A stretch of DNA of 64,000 nucleotides from Variovorax sp. (GTDB lineage Bacteria > Pseudomonadota > Gammaproteobacteria > Burkholderiales > Burkholderiaceae_C). Below are positions 17,160-25,197 of the stretch, piece after piece. The first letter of the stretch is position 1, and every line of letters starts with the position of its first letter. A program made the position numbers and the translations under genes. The notes under the pieces are model-generated. The model had not been told where the DNA came from and ran no database searches. It saw only the letters and a list, made by a program, of their open reading frames with translations. The stretch spans positions 1 to 64,000 of the forward strand of contig JAGIAI010000010.1 of NCBI GenBank assembly GCA_017744935.1, written 5' to 3'.

Positions 17160-17903
17160 TCAGGCCACGGCCGTCGAGTAGCGCTCCAGCAGTGCCTGGA
17201 CCTGGGTTTCGACCTCGTCGAAACGCGCGATCGCCTCCTCGCGCTCCACGCGCAGCCGGCGCAGGCGCTGGCTGGCATCCGACCACATGCGGCTCTCGCC
17301 TTCGTCGGCCAGGAAGCGCATCGGAAAGCGCACCGTGCGGGTGACGACGCGCGAACCCGCGCGGCGCGCCCGGCGTTCGACCACGGCAACGAGCTCGTCG
17401 CCCTCGACGCGGCAGGCGAAGAGCGAGTCGCGCGTCGGGTCGAGCGGCCGGAATCGCGTGTCGTAGTGCTCGCCGTTGCCGGCCGCCAACCATTGCGGCC
17501 GGAAGAGTTCGCGATGCATGCGCATGCGGCTGAAGAGCTTCGCGCCGAGCCAGTCCAGCAGCTCGTGCCGCTTCGCCGTGGTCGCGTTGCCCCTGCCGCG
17601 CATGCGGTCGAGCTCGAGCAGACGGTCCATGAAGGCGGACGCTTCGAACCCTTCGGCCTTCGGCAGCACCGGGCGGCTCGCAGCCAGCGCGCGTGAGAAC
17701 GGCGCCTGCGATTTCGTCGGCGGCCAGTCGGTGCCCGCCAGCAGATGCGCATGCAGGGCGCTGCGCGCGGACGGCGGACGCGCCGGCGTTGCGGTGCCCC
17801 GGGACGCCCGCGACGGCCTTGCAAAAAGCCAACCCTCGCCCATCAGGAATCTCAGCAGGCTCCGGGGGCCGGCCAGTGTCGTTTCAGAAGAAGCATTCAA
17901 CAT
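17160..17903 (-). CDS. Hypothetical protein, Arg/Ala-rich with C-terminal coiled coil
   Basis: About 247 residues; ATG at 17903 is preceded by GAGCGAGG. No signal peptide or membrane segment. The middle contains several aromatic/Arg segments (LFSRMRMHRELFRPQWLA, EHYDTRFRPLDPTRDS) and the last 40 residues (LRRLRVEREEAIARFDEVE) should form a helix or coiled coil. I do not recognise the family. It lies downstream of the SIR2 gene on the same strand, separated by 160 bases that contain a hairpin, so co-transcription with SIR2 is doubtful. Confidence 0.6.
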   Translation of the reverse strand: MLNASSETTLAGPRSLLRFLMGEGWLFARPSRASRGTATPARPPSARSALHAHLLAGTDWPPTKSQAPFSRALAASRPVLPKAEGFEASAFMDRLLELDRMRGRGNATTAKRHELLDWLGAKLFSRMRMHRELFRPQWLAAGNGEHYDTRFRPLDPTRDSLFACRVEGDELVAVVERRARRAGSRVVTRTVRFPMRFLADEGESRMWSDASQRLRRLRVEREEAIARFDEVETQVQALLERYSTAVA

Positions 17904-18043
17904 GCGCAACCTCGCTCCATCAGCTTTTTCGGGGTTCGTTCCGACGGCATCCAATTGCCTCGGGGACCCCGCTTTCGATGAGGGCTAGGCTATCCGAACG
18001 CGTGCAATTCGAATTCGTCGAGGTCCGATGGAAATACCGCTGA

Positions 18044-18059
18044 GTTCGACCAATCGAAC
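18044..18059 (-). terminator. Hairpin after the SIR2 gene
   Basis: GTTCGA-CCAA-TCGAAC is a perfect 6-base stem with a 4-base loop, five bases beyond the stop of the minus-strand SIR2 gene. Candidate terminator separating it from the hypothetical gene at 17160; no strong T-run. Confidence 0.35.
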
Positions 18060-18063
18060 CCGG

Positions 18064-20079
18064 TCACGCCACCCACATCGACGCCGCCAGCGCCAGCCCC
18101 ACCCGTCGCGCGAAGTCGCCATGATCGACCTGCGCGAGCATCGCCCGGGCGCGAATTCCGAAATCGCCGAGGTCGAACGCCTTCCCGAGTTCGACCAGGC
18201 ACACCAGGTGCTGCGCCGCCTCGTCCAGATTCCCGCTTTCCTGCAACGACGCCGCGAGCAGAAGGCGGGCCTTCATTTCTCCGACGATGTCGCCCATGTC
18301 GACGGCCGCGCGCACCATGTTGTGCGCCTCCACGCGCACCAATTGCCGTCGCACGGGGTCTTCTTCCACATAGCCGATGTCGAAGGTGTTCAGCAGATGC
18401 TCCCAGAGATTGAACTGGTATCCGGTCTCCTGGGACAACTCTCTTAGCCGGTAGAACGCATCGTCCGGATAGGTGGGATCCCCCATCATCCTGGCGATGG
18501 CGTTGTAGTCATGGTGATCCTTCTCCGAAAGATGGTCTCGCAGCGACCCGGCAGCCCGTTGCCACGTGGTGAGGGTCGCCAGTTCGCCTCGCAAGTGGCC
18601 GATCGATCGGTCGGCTTCCCAGGCGAGACGGAATCGTTCTTCGGCCTCGCCCCGGTGTTCCGCATGGTTCCACAAGGCGCAGGCAGAGAGCCGGTGCGCC
18701 GCACCTTGCCCCCTTGGCTGGAGTTGCGGCAGCAGTGTCTGCAAGCTGTCGAACAACGCGCGGTCCGCCGTCCATGCGTCGGAAGCGCCGGCTTCATCGT
18801 GAATGCGTGTATTGAAAGACTCCATCAAGCCATCGAGTCGCTCCTCGGGTGTCGCCGCCTCACTGGACACGAGGCTTCGATGTCGCTCCTGCAGGTGCTC
18901 CCTGACCTCGCGGAAGCCCGGGCGCACGCGCCGATTGGTGAGCAGGTTGATGGCGAACCCGCACCTGGCAGCAGGACGAGGCGAACAGCTCTCGAACCAT
19001 CGATCGAAGTAGCGACGAACAGCGTCGGGGTGCGAAGCGCCAAACTCGTAGGTCGCGGCGTGCGATGGGACGACGAGCCCAGGGCAGTAGCGTTGTCCCA
19101 TCAGTTGCAGGACGTCGGCGGTGCTTGCGCGAACCAGCGCCGTGCGCTCGCGCTGCTCTCCCGTCTGGCTGGACCAACGAACGAAGAAGACCCGATCGCG
19201 ACCCACGAGTTCGTACTCCGTCAGGGCCTTCTGGCGCTTCACGATCTCGTGTGCATCTTCGAACCGCGTGTCGGATCCGCCCGGCGAGTGGTCGATCCAT
19301 GTCATGGCGCGTTCACCCTTGCTTTCGGCGAGCACCGGGACGAGATCGAGGTCATCGCTGCCCGAGTACCCGACGAGAACCGTGTCCCTCGACTCGATCA
19401 CGCTGCGCAGGAAATCGCGCTTGTTCCGCCTCATCGAAGGCCACATCACCTGCTCCAGCGTTGCCTGCACCGATTCGCGGGTCGATCTGCCGTCGACCGA
19501 CAGACTGCCATGGAGCTTCCAGAGGGTGGGCGGCGTACCCGCGTCCGGCGCGTGGTCCAGTGCAAACCCGTCGTCCAGATGCACAACGCGCAGCGGTGCG
19601 TCGCCGGGCTTCATGGAACGTTGATAGGCCACCTCGATGAGCCGGTCGAAATTCGTGGTCATCACCACCGCATGGCGGCGTATCAACTCGGCAATGACGT
19701 AGTGGTTCGCGTTGGGATGCTCGCATTCGTCAAGGCAGTCGAGCACATGCAGCTGCGGATCGAGGCCCGAGGACAGCTCCATCATCAGCGTCTCGAAGCG
19801 GATGAACTCTCCGGGCCGGAAATGCTGATTCCGCGGCACGCTGATCAACGATCGCGCCATCTCGGCGTCGACCTCGGCTGGCATGACCCGGCTGAGGATC
19901 GCATCCATGAAGTGCCACCCGGCGAGCAGGTTGGAAGGGGCATCGACCGAGATGCCGGCGCCCGCCAGCAAGGCGAGCGATCCAGCGGACCCCGGCAGGA
20001 TGGCCTGCAGGCGATCGAGAGGGGAAACATGCGAGCGCCGCGGAGAGAAGAAGTGCTCCAGGCGACGCAGGAAGTTCAT
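18064..20079 (-). CDS. SIR2-domain protein with helical-repeat C-terminus (putative defence NADase)
   Basis: 671 residues. The N-terminal about 320 residues are a SIR2/sirtuin-like domain with the NAD-site motifs G40-AGIS, the catalytic pair N143 (TTNFDRLIE) and H190 (WKLHGS), and the late GYSGSDD motif at 237-243; all key residues are present, so NAD hydrolysis is plausible. Residues about 340-671 are helix-rich, TPR-like, e.g. HRGEAEERFRLAWEADRS and LQESGNLDEAAQHLVCLVEL, a usual sensing or oligomerising part. Bacterial SIR2 proteins with such C-terminal repeats (DSR type) deplete NAD on phage infection. The gene is divergent from a second SIR2 gene 91 bases away. No TIR, HerA, Argonaute or STAND ATPase is nearby. 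Confidence 0.85.
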   Translation of the reverse strand: MNFLRRLEHFFSPRRSHVSPLDRLQAILPGSAGSLALLAGAGISVDAPSNLLAGWHFMDAILSRVMPAEVDAEMARSLISVPRNQHFRPGEFIRFETLMMELSSGLDPQLHVLDCLDECEHPNANHYVIAELIRRHAVVMTTNFDRLIEVAYQRSMKPGDAPLRVVHLDDGFALDHAPDAGTPPTLWKLHGSLSVDGRSTRESVQATLEQVMWPSMRRNKRDFLRSVIESRDTVLVGYSGSDDLDLVPVLAESKGERAMTWIDHSPGGSDTRFEDAHEIVKRQKALTEYELVGRDRVFFVRWSSQTGEQRERTALVRASTADVLQLMGQRYCPGLVVPSHAATYEFGASHPDAVRRYFDRWFESCSPRPAARCGFAINLLTNRRVRPGFREVREHLQERHRSLVSSEAATPEERLDGLMESFNTRIHDEAGASDAWTADRALFDSLQTLLPQLQPRGQGAAHRLSACALWNHAEHRGEAEERFRLAWEADRSIGHLRGELATLTTWQRAAGSLRDHLSEKDHHDYNAIARMMGDPTYPDDAFYRLRELSQETGYQFNLWEHLLNTFDIGYVEEDPVRRQLVRVEAHNMVRAAVDMGDIVGEMKARLLLAASLQESGNLDEAAQHLVCLVELGKAFDLGDFGIRARAMLAQVDHGDFARRVGLALAASMWVA

Positions 20080-20090
20080 CGGCCGGATTC

Positions 20091-20116
20091 TTGACCTTCC
20101 AGATCGTTCCCGTCAA
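20091..20116. promoter_or_regulatory. Divergent promoter region with TTGAC/GTCAA dyad
   Basis: The 91-base gap between the two SIR2 genes holds TTGAC (20091-20095) and GTCAA (20112-20116) facing each other. Each resembles a -35 element for one direction, but the matching -10 elements are poor. It may be a bidirectional promoter or a regulator site. Confidence 0.3.
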
Positions 20117-20170
20117 AGTCCCCCACGCCCGGCCCAGCCCGCCGGGAAACCTTGCAGGGGCCGCCTCACC

Positions 20171-22039
20171 ATGAATGACCATGAGAACGCCGATTGGGTC
20201 GACCGCTCGAATGCCGAGACCCTCTATCACCTGGAGCGCCAGGGACGTTCGACCCCCGGCCTGATCCCGTTCATCGGTGCCGGCGTTTCGACGTCCTTCG
20301 GGTTCAAGGACTGGAAGGGCCTCCTGATCGGCGCCTGTCCCCCGAGCCTGCTGGGCGAAGTCGAGCGTCTGCTGGGGAGGAACAAATACGAGCAGGCGGC
20401 GGAACTGATCCTTCAGGCTCTGGGGCCGGACGCTTTCCAGAACATGGTGACGGCTGCGGCCGGTGATCGCCAGCTTGAGCGCTTCGACTTCACCGCCGGG
20501 ACGGTGTCGTTGCTGCCCCAGCTGGCCAGCGGCCCCGTGATCACGACGAACTTCGACCGCATCATCGAACGCGCCTTTGCGGCCAATGGAGCGCCATTCG
20601 AATCGGTGGTGTCCGGTCCCAGGCCCGATCTCATCGTCGACGCACTGCACGGCCATCGGCGCGTGCTGATCAAGCTCCACGGAGATTGGCAGGATCGGGT
20701 CGGTCGGACTTTCGCCAAGTCCGACTACGACGCGCACTACGGCGAGGCGCAACCGGAGCGCAAACGTGAACTCCTGACCGGTGCCGAGCGCCTGCTTTTC
20801 TCGAGCCGATCGCTTCTGTTCATTGGCGCCAGCCTCGGGCCCGACCGCACCGTCAAGCTGCTCAAGAAGGTTCAAGGCCAGCATGCGGGCGTCAAGCACT
20901 TTGCGATCATGAGCGCGCCAGGCTCACGGGATGCATTCGAAGAGAAGGAACGCCACCTCCGCGACTGCGGCGTTCTGCCGCTCTGGTATCGCGCAGCGAC
21001 ATCATCCGAACACGGCCAGCAAGTGGAAAGACTCGTCGCCGAGATCGTCGAGCGGATCTCGGTGCAGACGCTGGCGGAAGCGAGCACCGCGCCCAGGCAC
21101 GGCAAATCGGCAAGCAAGCCGGTCCTGCCGCCCGCCGGACCGGCAGCACCCGCCGGGCTGACCGCGCATTTCGATCGTGTCGAGCGTCTCATCGAGGCGG
21201 GTCGTCTGACGTTCTTTCTCGGCTCGGCCATCCACACGCGCGCCAAACTCATGGCCCAGCACTTCTACAGCGAACTGGCCCGCGTTTTCGAGTGCGAGGC
21301 AATGACCGATGAGCGATTCGCGGTCGCACAGTACATCGCGGACCGGCACGGGCGCGAGACGCTCGACGCAGAGATCAGGAAGCAGTTCAGCCGCGCGAAA
21401 TTGGTGCCGACGCACACTCACGAGTTCTTCGCGGCATGGAGCCACTATCAAACATCGGCCGGCAAGCCCGTTCCGTATCCCACGATCTTCACGACCAACT
21501 ACGACGACATCCTCGAACACCACCTGCGCGAGGCGCGACTGCCCTTCCATCTCGTCACGTACCAGGCTGACGGGCCTCACAAGGGACTGTTCTTTCATGA
21601 GTCGGATCGCGAGGCGCTGCGCATCATCGAGCGACCGCAGAACATCCGATCGCTCTCGGAGGACGCCTTCGTGCTGGTCAAGCTCAACGGCGGCCTGGAC
21701 CGACGGGGGCGCATCCGGGAAAGCTTCGTGACCACCCGCCTTGATTACTGGGACCTTGCCTCCCGGATCCCGGAGGTCCTTCCCGACGTCTTGCGCCGGA
21801 CACTGACAAGGCAGCCACTGCTCTTTCTCGGGCACGGTCTCGCGGCGCAGGATGTGGAGTCCCTGGTGCGCTTCGCGCATCGCGAGCACACCGGCCCACG
21901 GTCCTGGGCCGTCGTGCACAAGCAGGAAGGCATTGAATACTGGCGTCAATGTGGCGTGGAAATTCTCGATCAGGACGTGGACGCGTACGTGAACGAACTG
22001 CGGCGAAGACTCCTGCGCGGATCCAAGAGGCGCCGCTGA
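20171..22039 (+). CDS. Tandem double-SIR2 protein, second domain degenerate
   Basis: 622 residues. Domain 1 (about 25-310) has intact SIR2 motifs: GAGVS 36-40, N127 in TTNFDRIIE, H170 in KLHGD and FIGASLGPD. A Pro/Ala-rich linker (about 320-340) leads to domain 2 (about 345-610), where the fold landmarks recur but are altered: GSAIH (351-355) in place of GAGxS, N443 retained in TTNYDDILE, KLNG with N506 in place of the catalytic His, and GHGLAAQD in place of GxSLxD. Domain 2 is therefore likely a catalytically dead pseudo-SIR2, perhaps binding a nucleotide or regulating domain 1. It heads an operon with a subtilase and an alpha/beta hydrolase. Confidence 0.85.
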   Translation: MNDHENADWVDRSNAETLYHLERQGRSTPGLIPFIGAGVSTSFGFKDWKGLLIGACPPSLLGEVERLLGRNKYEQAAELILQALGPDAFQNMVTAAAGDRQLERFDFTAGTVSLLPQLASGPVITTNFDRIIERAFAANGAPFESVVSGPRPDLIVDALHGHRRVLIKLHGDWQDRVGRTFAKSDYDAHYGEAQPERKRELLTGAERLLFSSRSLLFIGASLGPDRTVKLLKKVQGQHAGVKHFAIMSAPGSRDAFEEKERHLRDCGVLPLWYRAATSSEHGQQVERLVAEIVERISVQTLAEASTAPRHGKSASKPVLPPAGPAAPAGLTAHFDRVERLIEAGRLTFFLGSAIHTRAKLMAQHFYSELARVFECEAMTDERFAVAQYIADRHGRETLDAEIRKQFSRAKLVPTHTHEFFAAWSHYQTSAGKPVPYPTIFTTNYDDILEHHLREARLPFHLVTYQADGPHKGLFFHESDREALRIIERPQNIRSLSEDAFVLVKLNGGLDRRGRIRESFVTTRLDYWDLASRIPEVLPDVLRRTLTRQPLLFLGHGLAAQDVESLVRFAHREHTGPRSWAVVHKQEGIEYWRQCGVEILDQDVDAYVNELRRRLLRGSKRRR

Positions 22040-22112
22040 GCCTCACACGACGAACGGCTGATTGACACTGCGAGGGATCGCGGGACATGCTTTCGACGGC
22101 CGGAGGAAGACC

Positions 22113-23789
22113 ATGACCGTTTCGAAGAAGGCACCGCGCAAGCCGAGGCAGGCGCAAGCAGCATCCGCATCGCAAGCACCCGAGAACTCCGACATGTTGC
22201 GCTTGATCGGGCGCGGGGTCGTGCCGCCGTTGCTGAACGATCCGGATCGACGCGTCGACATGGGTTTACCGGCCGACGAGGACGAGCTCGGCCGCTACAT
22301 GGTCGAACTCAACATCCTGTACCGCGGCGGGTTGCGGGCCGCGGCCGATGCCTTCCGCGCGTTGTGGGACGGCATGTTGAGCGGGGATGAGAAGGTCAAG
22401 AGGCGACCGATCGAAATCTCCAAGAGCTACATGCAGCTGCGGATCAGCGTGAAGGAATGGCGCGAGCTTCTCCGGCAAGACGAGACGAACTCGAAGGGCG
22501 ACTCGAGCCTTCGCGTGATCTACAAGCTCTGGCCGGACTTCAAGGTCAAGGCACAGATGGATCGTTCGGTCGCGACGGTCAAGGCGGATGCTGCCTACAG
22601 GTCCTATTCGGCGACCGGATCCGGGATCACCTGGGCGGTGATCGACTCCGGCATCGATGGCACGCACCCTCACTTCGGCTCCAGCCTGACCAAAGAGCAG
22701 CGGCTGAAAAGCGCGCTCCATCATCCGAACGTCGAAGAGCTGCATTACGACTTCACCCCGGATGATGCGGTTGGCCCGGGCTTTGCCGGCGAAACGGCGG
22801 AAGCGCGTCGAGCCAGCGCGGCCAACGCCCTTGTCGATGGCCTGGGGCACGGAACGCACGTTGCCGGCATCATCGCCGGAGGGCTCCCCAAGGAGGCGAC
22901 CGATTTCTCGACATCGACCACGACGGACGGCCTGCGGTTCGGCGCCTTCGAGCAGGTGTTCGAAGCCAACATCGAAGGCGAGCGGGTCTGGAGCGACAAG
23001 CGGCCCGTTCAGCGCTATGTCCCGGATCCGGAAGCGTTGCATGGCGTCGCGCCAAAATGCCTGCTCGTGAGCCTCAAGGTGCTCGACGCCGATGGCAACG
23101 GGCGGGTGAGCGACATCATGCGCGCGCTCGTCTATGTGCGAGAGCAACTCAACGACGATCCGAAGATGCTGCGAATCCACGGCGTCAACCTGAGCGTTGG
23201 CTACGACTTCGACGCACAGATGTTCGCGTGCGGCCAGAGCCCCCTCTGCGTGGAGGTCGACCGGCTCGTGAGGAGCGGTGTGGTGGTGGTGACAGCGGCC
23301 GGCAACACGGGCTATGGAAGCATCAATGCCGCCGAACGGCAGGCGAAGGTCGGGCTGTCGAACACCATCAACGATCCCGGCAATGCGTCGCTCGCGATCA
23401 CCGTGGGCAGCACGCATCGCGATGCGCCGCACACCTACGGCGTCTCGTTCTTTTCCTCGAAGGGGCCCACGGGCGATGGGCGCCTGAAGCCTGATCTCGT
23501 CGCGCCCGGCGAACGCATCACGTCATGTGCATCCAAGGCCAAATGCGAGAAGCTCGGCATCAAGGTCGATGACGGCGTGGCGGCCTATGTGGACGACAGC
23601 GGCACGAGCATGGCGGCGCCGCACGTGTCGGGCGCGATCGCCGCGTTCCTGTCGATCCGGCGCGAATTCATCCAGCGCCCGGAAGAGGTGAAAAGAATCT
23701 TCCTGGATAGCGCAACCTCCCTGGGGCGCGAGCGCTACTTCGAGGGGCACGGCCTCGTGGATCTCATGCGCGCAATACAGAGTGTGTAA
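22113..23789 (+). CDS. Cytoplasmic subtilisin-like serine protease (S8)
   Basis: 558 residues; ATG at 22113 has GGAGG six bases upstream. There is no signal peptide. Residues about 35-165 resemble an I9-type prodomain region (YMQLRISVKEWRELL, VIYKLWPDFKVKAQMDRS). The catalytic triad is intact: D178 (AVIDSGIDGTHP), H246 (GHGTHVAGI) and S499 (GTSMAAPHVSG), with oxyanion N398 (TAAGNTGYG). A long insertion separates Asp and His. An intracellular subtilase following a double-SIR2 gene by 73 bases suggests proteolytic activation or cleavage of a cellular target rather than secreted digestion. Confidence 0.9.
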   Translation: MTVSKKAPRKPRQAQAASASQAPENSDMLRLIGRGVVPPLLNDPDRRVDMGLPADEDELGRYMVELNILYRGGLRAAADAFRALWDGMLSGDEKVKRRPIEISKSYMQLRISVKEWRELLRQDETNSKGDSSLRVIYKLWPDFKVKAQMDRSVATVKADAAYRSYSATGSGITWAVIDSGIDGTHPHFGSSLTKEQRLKSALHHPNVEELHYDFTPDDAVGPGFAGETAEARRASAANALVDGLGHGTHVAGIIAGGLPKEATDFSTSTTTDGLRFGAFEQVFEANIEGERVWSDKRPVQRYVPDPEALHGVAPKCLLVSLKVLDADGNGRVSDIMRALVYVREQLNDDPKMLRIHGVNLSVGYDFDAQMFACGQSPLCVEVDRLVRSGVVVVTAAGNTGYGSINAAERQAKVGLSNTINDPGNASLAITVGSTHRDAPHTYGVSFFSSKGPTGDGRLKPDLVAPGERITSCASKAKCEKLGIKVDDGVAAYVDDSGTSMAAPHVSGAIAAFLSIRREFIQRPEEVKRIFLDSATSLGRERYFEGHGLVDLMRAIQSV

Positions 23790-23819
23790 GCGACACCGAA
23801 CCGATTGAAGGAGCACAGG

Positions 23820-25196
23820 ATGGCCGACAAACTGCAAGACTTCCCCTTCTGGCTGATCGAGTTCGACAAGGCCGGCGCACTGGAGGATGCGGGGGCCATC
23901 GATCGGCTGATCGCCGATCTCGAGTCGCTGAAGATCACCGATCTCTTCGTCTTCTCGCATGGGTGGAACAACGACCACGCGGCGGCGCTGGCGCTGTACG
24001 ACCGCTTCTTCGGCGAGGTGCGCAAGGTGCTGAACACGACACCTCCCAAGAGTGCCGACACGCGCATGGGTGTTGTCGGCATCGTCTGGCCATCCATCCT
24101 GTGGCCCGATGACGCGCAAAGCGCCTCGATGAATCATGTGATGACCGGTGGTGGCGGCGGCGCTTCGATGGGCGGTGGCCCGCCGGTCCCCGCCGCACAG
24201 GCCACCCCCGCGCAGGTCCTCGTGGAGCTGCGCAAGGGCTACGACGACGCCGGTCAACTGGCGTTGCTTGGCGAGCTGACGGCGGCCCTCGAAGCAAGCC
24301 CCAAGTCGGAGCAGGCGCTGAAGGACTTTCGCGCGAAGCTCGGCCAACTGCTGGCGTCCGAGTCGGCACCTGCCCTGGACAGCAAGCAACCGGACAACGC
24401 CGAAGGCGCGATTGCCAGGCTGAGCGACCAGAAGTGGCGCCAACTACTGGAAGTGCTCGGCGAGCGTGCGATGAGTGGTCAAGCATCCGCCGGCGGCGCG
24501 GCGGCCTTCGGCGATCCTTTCAAGAAGCTGTGGGCCGGAGCGAAAGACGCACTGCGCGTCGGCACCTACTGGCAGATGAAGGAGCGCGCCGGGGTCGTCG
24601 GGCAAAAGGGGCTCGGCGCCCAGTTGCTCGCGCAGATCGCTGCAAAGACCGGCGGGACGCGAGTGCACTTGCTGGGCCACTCCTTCGGTGCTCGGCTGGT
24701 GTCGTTCTCGCTTCTGGGTATGCCTTCCACGCTCGAGAAAGACCGTTCTCCGGTGAAGTCGCTGTTCCTGCTCCAGGGCGCGTTCTCGCACTTCGCGTTC
24801 GCCGACCAGTTGCCTCACGACCAGTCCCGATCCGGCGCACTGAAAGGCATGGCCGTGCGAGTGGACGGTCCGCTCATGACGACGTTCTCGCAGAAGGACC
24901 TCGCTGTCGGGCGCTCCTATCCTGTCGCAAGCTTCGCAAATCAGGACGATTCCGCCGCCGCCCAGGACCAGGTGCAGCGATGGGGGGGAATGGGGTTCGA
25001 CGGCGCCCAGGCAGTCAGTGCCGTGGTCCAGCCCCTTGCCCAGCCGGGGCAGAAGTACCCGTTCGCCAAAGGCAAGTGGCTCAATCTCGACGGCAACACG
25101 GTGATCGTTCACGGTGGCCTGCCTTCGGGCGCCCACAGCGACATCGCCCATCCACACACCGCCTGGGCGGCCTTGGCCGCCGCAGGCGTTGTCTGA
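23820..25196 (+). CDS. Alpha/beta hydrolase in the SIR2-subtilase operon
   Basis: 458 residues; ATG at 23820 with AAGGAG seven bases upstream, 30 bases after the subtilase stop. The fold landmarks are an oxyanion strand (LFVFSHGWNND), and the nucleophile elbow GHSFGA with S288; a C-terminal His candidate is in the SDIAHPHTAW segment. A roughly 150-residue Ala/Gly-rich helical insertion (about 95-260) separates the early strands from the nucleophile and may be a lid or partner-binding domain. No signal peptide. Substrate unknown; lipase, esterase or peptidase are all possible. It ends one base from the convergent glmS stop. Confidence 0.78.
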   Translation: MADKLQDFPFWLIEFDKAGALEDAGAIDRLIADLESLKITDLFVFSHGWNNDHAAALALYDRFFGEVRKVLNTTPPKSADTRMGVVGIVWPSILWPDDAQSASMNHVMTGGGGGASMGGGPPVPAAQATPAQVLVELRKGYDDAGQLALLGELTAALEASPKSEQALKDFRAKLGQLLASESAPALDSKQPDNAEGAIARLSDQKWRQLLEVLGERAMSGQASAGGAAAFGDPFKKLWAGAKDALRVGTYWQMKERAGVVGQKGLGAQLLAQIAAKTGGTRVHLLGHSFGARLVSFSLLGMPSTLEKDRSPVKSLFLLQGAFSHFAFADQLPHDQSRSGALKGMAVRVDGPLMTTFSQKDLAVGRSYPVASFANQDDSAAAQDQVQRWGGMGFDGAQAVSAVVQPLAQPGQKYPFAKGKWLNLDGNTVIVHGGLPSGAHSDIAHPHTAWAALAAAGVV

Positions 25197-25197
25197 C

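Noticed and set aside
18064..22039. Thoeris, SIR2-HerA or SPARSA system
   Set aside because: No TIR protein, HerA ATPase or short Argonaute is in the region; the SIR2 proteins lack SLOG or APAZ partners by eye.
17160..25196. Integrated mobile element carrying the SIR2 genes
   Set aside because: No integrase, transposase, tRNA or flanking direct repeats were found; insertion into housekeeping genes is only suggestive.
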